Source of the DNA: Spiroplasma_E sp902809815
GTDB taxonomy: Bacteria > Bacillota_I > Bacilli_A > Mycoplasmatales > VBWQ01
NCBI RefSeq assembly: GCF_964030925.1
Contig: NZ_OZ034992.1
Coordinates: forward strand, 372,001 to 436,000
Length of the DNA stretch: 64,000 bases
Direction of reading: 5' to 3'
Within the stretch, counting starts at the first letter, position 1. Each line of letters starts with the position of its first letter. Both the position numbers and the translations under genes were made by a program. Below are positions 44,801 through 57,419 of the stretch, piece after piece. The notes under the pieces were generated by a model. That model was given only the letters and a program-made list of their open reading frames with translations, ran no database searches and was not told the origin of the DNA.

Positions 44801-45922
44801 ATGAGTTTTAATTATAAATGAAATTTTAGAGAACAAAATGAAAAAATTGATAAATTAGTTTTAGAATATATAACAAAGAAATGAGAAAAACTAGATTGAA
44901 GAATAAAAAATACAAGAGATAAAAAGAAATATAAAATTGTTGATTTTCAATATCGAACAAGAAAAATTATATATGGAATGGTAACTTATAAAAGAAGAAT
45001 TTATGAATATTTTGATGAAAAATTACAAAAATGAGTTCGTATTTGTTTAGTTGATGAAATACTAGAACTACCAAAATATAAAAGAATCGGTGAAGATATT
45101 GAGCAAACTATCATTGAATATTTTGCTGATGGAAAAAGATACAGAGATATTTGAGATATTATAAAAAAAGCAAATATTAGTCTTAGTTCTATTCATAGAG
45201 TTTTTAAAAATTTTGAAATAATTGAAGCAAATCCAGTAAAAGTAAAATTAGAAAAAAATCAGCCTATTTTTGTAGCAATTGATGATGGTCACCGAAAATT
45301 TTGAAATTTTAAACGTAAAGGTATAAAACATTCTATGCGATTAATAGTAACATATACAGATAATATTAATCACAAAGTACAAAATAAAAGAGTAAAAGCA
45401 ATTATAAGGCCAACAAATTCAGCAATTGGAATTAAAAAAACTGCTGAATTTGTTAAAGAACATTGTCAAAAATTTTATGAAAACATTGAACAAGCAAAAA
45501 TTATTATTTGTGGTGATAGTGTAGGATGAATTAAATATTTGGCAGATTATTTAGGTGCACAGTTTGTTTTAGATAAATTCCATTTAATTAGAACATTATA
45601 TCTTGGAATAATGGCTGGAAATAAAGGAAAATATTTAAAAGAATATAATCATTGCAAAAATTTAATCAATAATGGTCAATATGAACAATTAATTGATTAT
45701 TTATATAAGCAATTAGATAATCATAAAAAATTAAAGAAAAAATACTTTAAAAATAATAAACAAGGTATTGAAAATCAAGGAGCAGTTTGAAATAAAGGTT
45801 GCTTTACAGAAACAAATATTTGACATGTTTTAAAAGAAATGCTTGGTAATAGAACATATAATATTTTGATTTATGTAAAAATGGTTATTTTTAAATGTAA
45901 TAAGATAAATTTAGAAACATAG
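44801..45922 (+). CDS. UPF0236 / ISLre2-type transposase of element B
   Basis: 373 aa, ATG after TTAGGAGAG. Same motifs as the A copy with 'CGDSVGWIKYLADYLG'. Predicted DDE transposase that recognises the GTTGTCAAA ends; its stop lies two bases from the stop of the convergent membrane protein. Confidence 0.85.
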
Positions 45923-45924
45923 TT

Positions 45925-46089
45925 TTAATGTATGTAATAGTTACTTATTATTTCACAATTTTGAATAGCATCTCAAAAATTATTATTTTTTATTTTTACT
46001 TTTAAACCAATAATGAAAAAAGTTAATGATAAAATTATAATTATTAAAATTGGTACTAAAATTAGACAAAAAATCACTCCAATTTGTAA
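45925..46089 (-). pseudogene. C-terminal half of B's membrane protein, cut by element C
   Basis: Encodes the second membrane segment ('LIIIILSLTFFIIGL') and the conserved 'NNNFWDAIQNCEIISNYYIH' tail. The N-terminal half is at 58484-58744; C and a TTGAATTCA duplication separate them. Confidence 0.85.
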
Positions 46090-46098
46090 TTGAATTCA
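46090..46098. repeat. Target duplication of element C, left
   Basis: TTGAATTCA, identical to 58475-58483 at the other end. The original gene reads through one copy of this 9-mer. Confidence 0.9.
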
Positions 46099-46289
46099 GG
46101 GAGGTTGTCAAAAATCCGGAATAAATTAATTCATATAGTCTTTATTATCATTTAGACAAGAAATAATTTGGATTTTTATGAAATTGTGATTTTATATTAC
46201 TTTTTTTTAAAAGATATTTCAACTAAAATACTTATAATTAAGTTTAGTAAGTGTTAAAATTATGAAGTAAAATTAAGGAGAATTTAAAA

Positions 46290-46751
46290 ATGAAAATTAA
46301 AGCACTTAAAAAATTACAGTTAATAACTGTATTATTATTTGTTTTAACTATTTTAATTGTGATTACTTTACTATTATTACTAGGTTTATTTCATGGAAAA
46401 GAAGTAGTAACTGTTAAAAACAATAATTTATTTAAAAATACAAAACCTTTAATATATGAATATAACGGTTTTACTTTATGAAGTAAGTATAGTTGATATT
46501 ACATATTAACCAATAATAATATTTGCCTTAAAAATTTTGGAAGTTGTTATATTATTCATAATTCTTATAGTTATTCTTTATTATGGTTAAAAATTGCAGT
46601 TATCTTTTCTACAATTGTAGTTCCAATTTTTGTGTCTATAATTTTGTCATTAACATTCTTTATTATTGGTTTAAAAAGAAAAATAAAAAATAATAATTTT
46701 TGAGATGCTATTGCAAATTGTGAAATAATAAGTAATTATTACATTCATTAA
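46290..46751 (+). CDS. Two-segment membrane protein of element C
   Basis: 153 aa paralogue of 6231-6683, with membrane segments near residues 10-33 and 97-125 and the conserved 'NNNFWDAIANCEIISNYYIH' end. Ribosome site AAGGAG. Function unknown. Confidence 0.75.
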
Positions 46752-46752
46752 A

Positions 46753-47874
46753 TTATGTTTCTAAATTTATCTTATTACATTTAAAAATAACCATTTTAAT
46801 GTAAATACTAATATTATATGTTCTATTACCAAGCATTTCTTTTAAAACGTGTCAAATATTAGTTTCAGTAAAGCAACCAATATTTCACTTTGCACCTTGA
46901 TTTTCAATACCTTGTTTATTATTTTTAAAATACTGTTTCTTTAATTTTTTATGATTATCTAATTCTTTATATAAATAGTTAATTAATTCATCATATTGAC
47001 CATTATTAATTAAATTTTTACAGTGATTATATTCTTCTAAATATTTTTCTTTATTTCCAGCCATTATTCCAAGATATAGTGTTCTAATTAAATGAAATTT
47101 ATCTAAAACAAACTGTGCACCTAAATAATCAGCAACTTCTTTAATTCATCCTGCACTATCACCACAAATAATAACTTTTGCTTGTTCAACGTTTTCATAA
47201 AATTTTTGACAATGTTCTTTAACAAATTCAGCAGTTTTTTTAACTCCAATTTTTGTTTTTGTTGGTCTAATAATCGCTTTTACTCTTTTATTTTGTACTT
47301 TGTGATTAATATTATCTGTATATGTTACTATTAATCTCATAGAATGTTTTGTGCCTTTACGTTTAAAATTTCAAAATTTTCTATGACCATCATCAATTGC
47401 TACAAAAATAGGTTGATTTTTTTCTAATTTTACTTTTACTGGATTTGCTTCAACTATTTCGAAATTTTTAAAAACTCTATGAACAGTACTAACACTAATA
47501 CCTGCTTTTTTACAAATAGCACAAATATCACGATATCTTTTTCCATCTGCAAAATTTTCAATAATAGTATCTTCAATATCTTCGCCAATTCTTTTATATT
47601 TAGGTAATTCTAATTCTTCATCTAGTAAAAAAATACGAACTCATTCTTGTAATTTTTCATCAAAATATTCATAAATTCTTCTTTTATAAGTTACCATTCC
47701 ATATAATGTTTTTCTTGTTCGATATTGATAATCAACAATTTTATATTTATTTTTATCTCTTGTATTTTTTATTCTTCAATCTCGTTTTTCTCATTTATTT
47801 TTAAAATGCTCTAAAATTAATTTATTAATTTTAGAATATTGTTCTCTATAATTTCATTTGTAATTAAATTCCAT
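46753..47874 (-). CDS. UPF0236 / ISLre2-type transposase of element C
   Basis: 373 aa with motifs as in A: 'VAIDDGHRKFW', 'IICGDSAGWIKE', 'FVLDKFHLIRT'. ATG 47874 after AGGAGA. Intact; likely responsible for the insertion into B. Confidence 0.85.
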
Positions 47875-48192
47875 GTTTAATTTCTCCTATCTATTTTTTA
47901 AAAATTTTTAATAATTCCCTAATTTATCTATCTTAAATATTTCTAATAATACTTTATTTATGCACTATATCAACTTAAAAACGTAATTATGACCAAAATA
48001 ATGATACTGTGAAAAAAAGCATCTTCACATTTGCAATATAATAAACAAGTGATATAAAATTAATAGTATAGGTATCACCAAATAAACGCCTTTAATTTAA
48101 GCGTTATTTTGCATTTAAAAGTATACTTGTAAAAATAATCAAAAATAGTACAATTTAAAAGTAAAATCAAGGAAAAAAGGAGTAATTTTTAT
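47875..48192. other. Divergent regulatory region of element C
   Basis: No ORF. Contains the aacgcct hairpin (about 48080-48112) and a TTGTAA/TACAAT type promoter (about 48126-48154) driving the cargo genes, followed by ribosome site AAAGGAG. Confidence 0.5.
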
Positions 48193-48492
48193 ATGAATGC
48201 ACAAATTAAAAATATTCAAGATAAAATAAACGCATTGAAAGAAAATAAAAAAAAATTAAAAAAAAGTATGAATCCATTTAATGAAAATTTCAATATTAAT
48301 AGAGAAGACACATTAATGAAAATTAATTTTATTGATAATGAAATTTTAAAATTTAAACAGGAATTACAAAAAGTAAATAAAGACTGTGATGTACAAATAT
48401 TTACTACTGATGATATATATAGTATAAATTCAGACCAATTTATTGAAATGAAATATGGTAATAAATGTTGTCCGCCATGTACAATTTTATAA
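48193..48492 (+). CDS. Cargo protein 1 of C with C-terminal CaaX-like tail
   Basis: 99 aa, no signal peptide or membrane segment; charged helical body with coiled-coil character ('NIQDKINALKENKKKLKK'). The last residues are KCCPPCTIL: a CaaX-type Cys-Thr-Ile-Leu with extra cysteines upstream, as in prenylated and palmitoylated eukaryotic proteins. First of three neighbouring genes with such ends. Could be an effector modified in host cells, or a metal or disulfide tail. Confidence 0.6.
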   Translation: MNAQIKNIQDKINALKENKKKLKKSMNPFNENFNINREDTLMKINFIDNEILKFKQELQKVNKDCDVQIFTTDDIYSINSDQFIEMKYGNKCCPPCTIL

Positions 48493-48513
48493 AAAACAAG
48501 GAGTAATTTTAAT

Positions 48514-48705
48514 ATGAAGATAAATAAAAATAATACAACAATATGATATGTAGATAATATCAATGGAGTTAGACAGCCAGTAACCTATCATGAAGAAGTA
48601 TGAGAATGTATAAATTTAAATGAAACTGAAAATAAACAAATAAATTCTATAAATAATAATAAAACTAAAATCAATAAAAAAACTAAATGTTGTACAATTT
48701 CATAA
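48514..48705 (+). CDS. Cargo protein 2 of C with C-terminal CaaX-like tail
   Basis: 63 aa with ribosome site AAGGAG. Polar body containing 'IWYVDNINGVRQPVTYHEEV', an Asn/Lys-rich linker, then KCCTIS at the very end (Cys-Thr-Ile-Ser, the farnesyl-type CaaX class). Body unrelated to its neighbours. Confidence 0.55.
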
Positions 48706-48728
48706 GTATTAATAAAGGAGACAAAATT

Positions 48729-48983
48729 ATGGATAATGAAATTTTAACTAAAAGTGATTATTTACAAAATAAATATAAAAAACAAACAACAGATGCTAAT
48801 AAAATTGAAATGTCAAACTTTTCGAAAGAAAAAATTAATGATTTAGAAATAAGTGATGATGATGAAGTATTGTTTAAAAATTCACGCTTAGTTTTAAATA
48901 ATTATTCTATTAGTTTAGAAGAAATAAATGAAACACAATCCAACAATAATAAATATTGTCCAATTAGTTGTACAATTTTATAA
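48729..48983 (+). CDS. Cargo protein 3 of C with C-terminal CaaX-like tail
   Basis: 84 aa; ATG 48729 follows AAAGGAG, preferred over an upstream in-frame start. Acidic middle ('DLEISDDDEVLF'), ending YCPISCTIL. Again CaaX (CTIL) with a nearby extra Cys. Confidence 0.55.
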   Translation: MDNEILTKSDYLQNKYKKQTTDANKIEMSNFSKEKINDLEISDDDEVLFKNSRLVLNNYSISLEEINETQSNNNKYCPISCTIL

Positions 48984-49006
48984 AATATAATAAGGAGAAA
49001 TTTATT

Positions 49007-49301
49007 ATGAAAACATGAATAAAAGCAAATTTAAGTAAAATAACATTAGCATTAGCACTAACTGGTGCTACAACTGGAACAATAGGATTAATCATGGGGG
49101 GTGCTTACCCATGAAAGTAATAAACTTAATAAATTTTTAAAACCAAATCATGAATGAGTTTTTGGAGATACTACAATTTGAGAACATAAAAATGATAGTG
49201 ACCCATCAAATATAATATATTTATATTTTGCAAATAAACCAACTGAAAGTGATGATTTTAAATGAGATGGTAAATATCCTGAAGGATATTTTGTTAATTA
49301 A
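49007..49301 (+). pseudogene. Single-pass membrane cargo protein, frameshifted
   Basis: N-terminal part matches B's 43961-44299 through the membrane segment. Then a G6 run replaces B's G7A, a two-base loss that ends the frame at TAA about 13 codons on. The shifted frame continues 'TTIWEHKNDSDPSN' to 'KWDGKYPEGYFVN', the family C-terminus. Confidence 0.6.
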
Positions 49302-51317
49302 ATTTCTAAATTTATATAAGAAATATTATCATTATATTTATCAAATAAATTAATATTTTGTAAGTTTATTTCTTGTTTATCAGTTATTAAAATTAATTCA
49401 TAATTACCAGCACCAAATATTCCACTAATTTCAATCCGATTTAAGTTATTAATCGGATTTTCAATTTGTAATTCAAATTCATCATTATTATCAATTTGTG
49501 AAATTTCTTTATAAAATTCTAATTTAGAAAATAATTGAGCTTTATTTGAACCGTATAAATTTAAAGCATTTTCAATTTTATTGTTACTAATAATTGCTCT
49601 TGTAAAATACTTTCCATACTCACCATTACCTAATGTTCAATCAGCAGGAATTAATGACGGAATATTATTACTTTCTAATTCATTTGTAATAGATAATCAA
49701 TTAAACTGGTTATCATCAAGTTTAAATAATTCATTTTGACTAATGTCATTATTTTTTAATTTAATATTATTAATATCTGTAAAATCAAAATATTCAGATT
49801 TTAATATAACTTTTGCATCTTTAAAATTTCAAATTTTACCTGTATCTGTATGTATAGGATTAGATTTTAATTCAAAATAATAAGGTAATAATAATTTATA
49901 ATCATCATTTAAACCTTTATTAATTGACATATTAGAATAGATATATTTTGATAACATAATTATTATTTGTTTAAAAATTTGTATTTGTGGTAATTTTATG
50001 TAATTTGGATAATCAAGTTCTCATTGTTTAAATAAATTACTAATTACTTCATCAGGTTTTTGTCCTTCAAATTTAGCACGTAATTTATCTAACTCATTTG
50101 GTTGATTTGGATTTAAAGATGCACCATCAAAATTTCTATTATATGTATAAGTGTAAGTTAACATATCTAATAATACTTTTTGTAAACTATCAATTGGTGG
50201 TCTATCTTTTATTTCTAATTCAACATCATGAAATTTATTAGTTGTAGAAATAAATAAATTATAGTTACCTACTAAAAATCATGATTCTAATTTTTTATCT
50301 TTTAATTCTATTTCATCGGATAATGGTCATACTTTTAAATTTTTAGTAACATCATAACCAATTTTAGCATTAGTTACTCTTGCATTATTAATAATTTCTT
50401 TTCTTGTTTCTTTACCCCCACCAATAGCAATTAAATCTAAAACTGATTTTTCTTGTCCTATAAATTGTTTTGCAAGATTTCAAGGTAATATTTGTTCACT
50501 AAATCATTGTTGTAATATTCTAACTTTTGGTTGAGTTTCAATAGGCATTGATAATAGCGGAAATGCTATCTTATCTTTAACAAATAATTTTGGGTATATT
50601 TCCATATTGTCAACTTCACCAAGTACCTTTATATTCCCAAAAATCATGCTTCTAGGCGCTTTAATTTTTAAACCAATTACTTTGGTATCTTTGTCTAATG
50701 GTTTTTGTAATTTAATAATAATTGGATAACCATCTCTTGTTTTAAAATCTTTAATTTTAATAATAGTAATACTTTTAGTACTTCTTGTTTTTGGATTTTG
50801 ATAAGGTTGTGAATAATTATTAATGATATATAAATTATCAATATTATTTTCAGTTAATGGTTCATTAATAGATACAGCATATAACTTAAATTGATTTAAT
50901 AAATTTATTTCTTGAAATATTAAATTTTTAATATCAGTCATACTATATTCAATAGTATTATCATTAATATTTGTGCTAGCTCTTTGATTTAATTGCATAG
51001 TAAAGTCTGATGTTTCAACAGCAATAGTTTTTAATACTTTATCAATATCAATAAAACCTATTTTAATAGTGTTTGCTGAAAATCTTAAACTATTATTTTC
51101 ATTATTTTTAAATAAACGTTCAATTTCATAAATATAAATTGTTCTTTTTTTTAAATTCATCATATGCTCTATTAATATCAGGGTCACTAGTAGCACTCAT
51201 CATATTAGTAAAGTCATAAGGAATATTATCTATTAAATAATCATTTTCTACTTCTGCTTGATTAAGTTTAGTTTGTTTCTGTGGAAACTTCGTTTGTGGT
51301 TTGTTGTTGTTTTCCAT
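49298..51317 (-). pseudogene. Large late structural protein, frameshifted
   Basis: One extra T in the run at 51145-51152 (eight against seven in A) breaks the frame after about 57 codons. The rest of the gene is otherwise preserved to its stop at 49298-49300. Confidence 0.7.
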
Positions 51318-52509
51318 TGTTCTCTCCTATTAATTGGTTATTTTCGGGGTTAAATAATTTTAATTTAACTGTTAAATTATTAATTTCTTGTTCATCATTA
51401 ATATTAAATGTTTTACTATTTAATAAATCTTTATCTATGCTTACTAAGATTTGAATAAATTTAAGAATATCAATATTAAATTGTCATAATTTTTGTTCAA
51501 TATAATTAATAGTTGAAATATTTACAGCTGTACTTTCAGGAACTGATTGTTGTGCAGATTTCTTTTGACTTGGTATATGAATACCACAACGTTTAAATAT
51601 TTCATTAACATTTCAATCGTATATATCAGTTAAATTTTTACCTTTAAAATTACTATTTGTCATATTGATATTTTCGTTTTGTTCATTATTATCTCCGCCA
51701 CTTTTAAATATGTAGTTTTTAGTAACTAATGTTCTTACTGCTTCTTCTAATGTTGATTGAACATTACCATAAGTTTGATTAAAAATAAATTTAGGTGAGT
51801 TTAAAATAGTATCTAAAACAATTTGTTCATAAATAACATCTAATGCTTTAATTTTATCCATTACTTTATTACAATCTGCTAATTCATTTGCTTTATTTCG
51901 CATAATTGCTATTGGTATATAATTAATATTTAGTGTTTGTTTTTGTTCTAAATTTGGATTATTAATGTATGATTTAAAATCTAATGGAAATTGTTTTTTA
52001 TTATCACTAATACTATAAATTGCACGATTAATAGTTACTTGTTCATTATTTAATGTATAAATTTCAAATAATCTTACAATTTTTGCATTTTGTTCATAAC
52101 TATCATAAAAAATAGTACATTGAATTAATTTACCAGTAATATCATAAACTCTTTGTTGTATATCAACTACTTGAAAATATAAGTCATCATTAGCAATAAA
52201 AATTAAACAACCACTAATTCCTAATTTACTTAATTTAAAAATAGAATTTCAATTTTTTCTATAAAATTCTTGTTGAATTAAATATTGTTTAATAGTTTCA
52301 TTATTTATTTCTAATGGAACATTATATAAATTAGCATTATTTTCTGCTACAAAATCAGTGAAATAAGTTTCATGATTAAAATCATTAAAACCAAAATAAT
52401 TTAAAATTGAAGCATGAGTACTTTTATTTTTATTAGTTAAAAATTTTAATTTTTCACCTTGATTATCATTAATATTATTTTTATCTTTTCTAAAAAATCT
52501 ACCTAACAT
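51268..52509 (-). CDS. Portal-like protein, 413 aa
   Basis: Intact copy, start ATG 52509 after AAGGTGG. Uninterrupted here, so it defines the IS3 insertion point in A. Same portal-like features. Confidence 0.6.
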
Positions 52510-52525
52510 AATATTCACCACCTTT

Positions 52526-52648
52526 TTAAAAAATTTGATTAATTTTTAATACAATTTTTACAATAATAAATATAATTAAACCAGCAACAGCAGAAGATAA
52601 TAAAACTCCAATTAAACCTAAAATAATTTTTATAATTTTAAAAAACAT
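52526..52648 (-). CDS. 40-aa single-pass membrane peptide
   Basis: Copy of 12998-13120 with conservative changes (LLSSAVAGLIIFIIV). Confidence 0.65.
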   Translation of the reverse strand: MFFKIIKIILGLIGVLLSSAVAGLIIFIIVKIVLKINQIF

Positions 52649-52652
52649 AATC

Positions 52653-55133
52653 TTATTCCTGTAATTCTTCTAATTTTTTAAAAATATAATCTCTACCCAT
52701 ACCCCACATTATTCTATTGTTATAAATATTAATTTCAGTTTGTTGGTTATTGTTATTATTCGCTATTCATAAACTACTTTTTACAACACTTGTATCTAAT
52801 TGATAATAAAAATTAATTATTTGTCAACTATAATTTTTATTATTTTCTTTACTTGTATAATCACCATAACTTATATATATTCTATAATGTGTTTTATCTT
52901 TAAATATATATTTTATAAAATTTTGATTATTATTATTTTTATCTGTTATAACTTCTCCTACTTCTTTTCATTGTGAAATATTTGGAGTTGATGTTGGAGT
53001 ATTTGGTAATTCAATATTAATCTCATTATTTTTTAATTCATTTATTTTTAAAGTATGACTTGTAATTTTTATAGGTTGAATAATATCTACTTTAACTGTA
53101 TTTTGTAATTCTTCTAATGAAAAAATATTTGCATATTTTTCATTTCCACCTTCTAAAATTAATTGTCATTTATTAATATCTAATAATTGTAAATATAAAA
53201 TACCTTCTTCATTATTAATTAAACCTTTTGTAAGAAATATTTTACTTCCATGTATTCCACCTAAATAATTACCTGTTTTAAATTCTACTGTTATTCTTGT
53301 ATTTACTTGATGAAATGGTGGAGATTCCCATGTAATAATTACTCTATAAAGAGTATTAAAAGCAAGATTAAAATCACCATATTTACGATTTTTTATACTT
53401 TTACCTATTACTTTTCAATTTTCTTTAACTTGTTTTTTATTTATTTCATTAATAGCACCAACAATATTTTTATTATTAGTTTCTAATCTTCCATAAGTAT
53501 TATTAAGCAATAATGAGATAGCAAGAGAACTATTTGAACTATCATTTATTCATAATTGGTCTCTATCATCTTTATATGTAAAATATCCTTTCATAAAAAC
53601 AGATTTTTTATAATAATTAGTTAAATCTGGTATTTTATTATCAACATATTCTTTGTTAGTTGCATCAGTTTCAAAAGTAGGTGTTCCAACATCAATAATT
53701 CTTTTATTATTAGCACTAATACCTTTATCATCTTTTGAATTAATAAAATTAGGATTATCTTTATTAACTTCTCATAATGATTCACCACCACTACTAGTAG
53801 TACTAATAACATTATTTTCAATTTTAATATTTTCACCAGCAATTAATTTATCTTGTTTTTTATTTAATAAGTCATTAGTTTCTTGCTTTGTATAATAATC
53901 ATTATCAATACTATCTTCTGCTATAAATTCAATTGGTGTACCAGTTCCTTGATATTGATATATATTATGAATTATTGGTGTATATTTTTTTGTGCTATTA
54001 GTAGCAATAAACTTTATTAAATCAACATCATATAATAATGTTACTTTGTCAATATTAATATCAATATTTTCAATTATTATTTGTTTTTGTTCTATTTGAC
54101 CATTAGTAATTCTTATATTAGATTTAGTTAATTTATTATTACTTATAATAAGTTGTTTACTATCAATAAAATAATATGTTCAATCAATAATATATCATGT
54201 ATCTGTTTTAATATTTTCATTTTTAACTTTCTTTCATAAAGGACTAGTTTCAATATTAAATCAATTATTTTTAACATCATTAATATTTTCATTTGCTTTA
54301 ATTAATTCAGTATTTAATTTGGTAATTTCATTTTCATTAGTAGTAATTCGTTTTTGTTGTTTAGCAGAAAAATCACAAGTTGGTGCATGCGTATAATCAC
54401 CAATTTGTGGATTATTTTGTAATGCTTCGGGGGGTAATGTACCAATTTCATCAGGTCAATCTAAAATCATTGTTTCAGTTTCTTTATCATAATCAGTTGC
54501 AACATAACCTTTATTAATAAATTTACTAACAGGACCTCTATATATTTCATTTTCATTATCATCAACTAAATCATCATATAATTTAATTTGTTTTGATAAT
54601 GTAAATTCTTTTTGTTGTTCAATTAATTCATCAACTTGATTTCTAGTATAAAATACTTTTAAGTCAATTTTTTCAACATCTATTTCATCATCATTATAAC
54701 TTGAAAATATTTGTTTTAATTCTGTTAATCTTGCTCATATTTTCATTCTACTAGGTGCTAAATCTCAAACATTAATTGTAGGAGTACTATTTGCACTAAA
54801 TTGAGTACCATTATTAAATTGAATAGTAGCATCAACATTAAATTCAATTGGTGTACGATTAAATACTCAATGTTCAACCATTACATAAACCATATCTCTT
54901 AATGTTTCTTTAATTAATTCATCTTTAAAACTATCAAAAGGAAATTTAGATAAAATAAAATCAAGATAAGCATTAATATCATTTTGCGCGAGAATAGCAA
55001 AAGTTTTAAATCAATCATTAACATTTGGTCATGTATTGATATATTGTGGTGGGGTTTCTGTAATTTTTCCAGTTAATGGATATCAGTTATTATAATTTTC
55101 TAGACTGACACCAGTTCAAAGTTTATTAATCAT
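52653..55133 (-). CDS. Tail-fibre-like protein, 826 aa, intact
   Basis: Longest intact copy. Conserved N- and C-terminal domains enclose a middle domain (about 53930-54250) unlike those of A and B ('TDTWYIIDWTYYFIDSKQL'). Fibre motifs 'DYYTKQETNDLLNKKQDKL' follow it. Predicted receptor-binding protein. Confidence 0.7.
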
Positions 55134-55136
55134 AAT

Positions 55137-55326
55137 TTATCATTCCTTAAAAAATGCTTGTTTATAATGATGAGTATGTTTTTTTGTTTTTTTATGTGTT
55201 ATATGTTCAATTTCTTTTTGTATTTTATTTTTGCCTTTTTTTAATTTTTTCTTACTTTTTGCTACAACTTGACTATATGCAAACTTTTCTAAATGATGTA
55301 ATAATCCAGTACCAAATAAAGTATTT
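55137..55326 (-). pseudogene. C-terminal remnant of the 572-aa late protein
   Basis: Only the last 63 codons remain ('NTLFGTGLLHHLEKF' to the Lys/His tail). The gene is cut by the IS3-family copy at 55327. Confidence 0.8.
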
Positions 55327-56479
55327 GCCACTTGCCACTTGCCACTTAGCCCTTTTTACTAGACCATTAATTTAAAAAACCTGAATGTATTCTAAAAACA
55401 ATTGTGTTATATAATTAACACTAATTTTAACCTGAAAGGATTTTTATTAATGGATAAAATTAAACAAATAGCATTAGTAATTAACAAATTAAATATCAAA
55501 GAAAAAATTAAAATTATTGATGATTGTAAAAATCAATATTCAATTAGAAACCTATGTCAATATCTTCAATTAAACAGATCAACATATTACTTTTTAAAAA
55601 ATAAACAAAAACCTATTAAAAAAGAAGAAAATCATATTATTAAATGCAATCATAAATATCAAAAAATATGCCAACTTTTAATCGAATTTCATTCTACAAG
55701 AAAAGGCAGAATTTATGGATATTTAAGAATTTTTTCAGCTTTTAAAGAGTGATTAAAACAAGAAAAAAATATCATTTTAAATATAGAATTATCAATAAAA
55801 CAAATGCGAAAAATTATGAAAGAACACAATATTCAAGGATTAAAACAAACTAAAAATAACTATCCTAAAAACAAAAAAAATCCAAATAAGTGAATACCTA
55901 CAATGGATAAAGTAAACAAAGATTATAAAAGTACAACCTCTTCAAATCAAATTTGATCAATGGACACTAAACAAATAAATACTAAAGAAGGATGATTATA
56001 TCTTTTTGTAATTATTGATTTTTATTCAAATAATGTTGTTAGTTATAATATTGCTCCTAATAAATCATATCAGGATTTAATTCTTCCTGCTCTTGAAAAA
56101 ATCAACAAACAATTTTCTTGAAATCAAGTAAAAAATGTTATTTTACATTCAGATAACGCCAACGAATTTTATTGTCAGGATATCACAAAATGAGCAGAGG
56201 ATAAACAAATAATTTTAAGCAAAAAACAACCTTATGATATTGGTGGTAATGTATTATCTGAAAACTGATTTTCTCATTTATCTCAAGAATGACTACCTAA
56301 AGGATCAAATCAATATTTATCCATCAATGAAGCTATAAATGATGTAAATCAATATGTTATGTTTTATAATTATGAAAGAATACATTCTAAATTTCTAAAA
56401 CCACCAATTTTACAAATTAAAATTTAGAATTTTATATCAAAAATGGTCCAGTAATTAAGGGCCAACCACCCCAACCACC
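55327..56479 (+). mobile_element. IS3-family element, full copy 3
   Basis: 1153 bp, with three gccactt heptamers at the left end and a doubled ccaaccacc nonamer at the right. No target duplication, because the flanks are two distant late and early genes: about 5.1 kb is missing here compared with B. Confidence 0.85.
55450..56427 (+). CDS. IS3-family transposase (DDE), 325 aa
   Basis: Intact; same DD(35)E residues as the other copies (WSMDTKQ, LHSDNANEF, LSENWFSHL). Confidence 0.9.
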
Positions 56480-56574
56480 TAATATAATTCCTTATTACCT
56501 TTTTCGTAATATTTTGCTTCAATAGTGTTACTTAGTTTTACTGTTAATTTGACATAATTTGCTTTATCTTTCAT
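56480..56574 (-). pseudogene. N-terminal remnant of the SSB-like gene
   Basis: First 31 codons ('MKDKANYVKLTVKLSNTIEA'), cut by the IS3-associated deletion. Confidence 0.75.
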
Positions 56575-56576
56575 TT

Positions 56577-57041
56577 TTATAATTTCCTTAAATAATTATC
56601 AAAAATTAATATTTTTTTATGATTTTTTAAATAATATTGAATATGCTTATAAGTATCTTGTTCATGTTTTGTTAATTTTATATTTCCTTTATAATTTTCT
56701 ATTTTATTTTTATTTTTTGGGTGACTTGCGAAATAATCTCAGTTAAAAACATCTTGAACTAATACCATTAATGCACCGATAATTTTAGGAGTTGATAATG
56801 GATTAGTTAATAATTGTTTTGAACTTAAAAAGAAATTTTCTACAATAACTAATATTTTTTTATCAATAAATTTTTCTTTAATTAATTGCAATTTTTCTTT
56901 ATACATATTTTTAGTCCATAAAACAGTTAATGTATTGAATGTTTCATTAAAAATAATATTATTAGTTTCATTTGAATATATAACAATTCCATTATTACCA
57001 ATTCCTGCTGGGTCAATTCCAATAATTAAATCATATTGCAT
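56577..57041 (-). CDS. RuvC-like Holliday junction resolvase
   Basis: 154 aa, intact. 'LIIGIDPAGIGNNGIVIYS', 'VIVENFFL' and the C-terminal Asp motif are kept (here 'HEQDTYKH'). Confidence 0.65.
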
Positions 57042-57049
57042 TAATTAAG

Positions 57050-57253
57050 TTAACCTCTAATAACTGTTTTAATAATTTCTAAATCACAATTACATCAACA
57101 ATATTTACATTCTTCAATAAATTCTTTATGACCACAAACTAAATTATCTTTTTTTAAATCATCAATCAGTTTAATTAGTCCTATTTTAAATTCAATATCA
57201 TCACTGTCCGTTATGTAAATCGTTCCTCTTTTAGTTAAATATTCTTTATCCAT
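57050..57253 (-). CDS. 67-aa zinc-finger-like early protein unique to C
   Basis: Replaces the 41-aa peptide of A and B. 'LVCGHKEFIEECKYCWCNC' supplies one His and five Cys that could bind zinc. Same ribosome site AGGAGG as the gene it replaces. Confidence 0.55.
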
Positions 57254-57419
57254 ATTTATACCTCCTACTTAACCTAATATTTAAAATACAGTCATAACAA
57301 ATTGCTTTATTATTGTTATCTCTTAAAAAATATTTTCTTGTTTTTATATCATCAGTATTAAAGAATAAATAATCTAATTTATGTTGTTTACATGTTCAAC
57401 AAAAATACTTTTTTTGCAT
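57246..57419 (-). CDS. 57-aa zinc-binding early protein
   Basis: Starts MQKKYFCWTC: the deletion of the 172-aa gene fused that gene's start (MQ) to this frame. CWTC and CYDC pairs kept. Confidence 0.55.

Noticed and set aside
48216..48563. Minus-strand ORF of 115 codons over the CaaX cargo genes
   Set aside because: Antisense to well-spaced plus-strand genes with ribosome sites; no start signal of its own.
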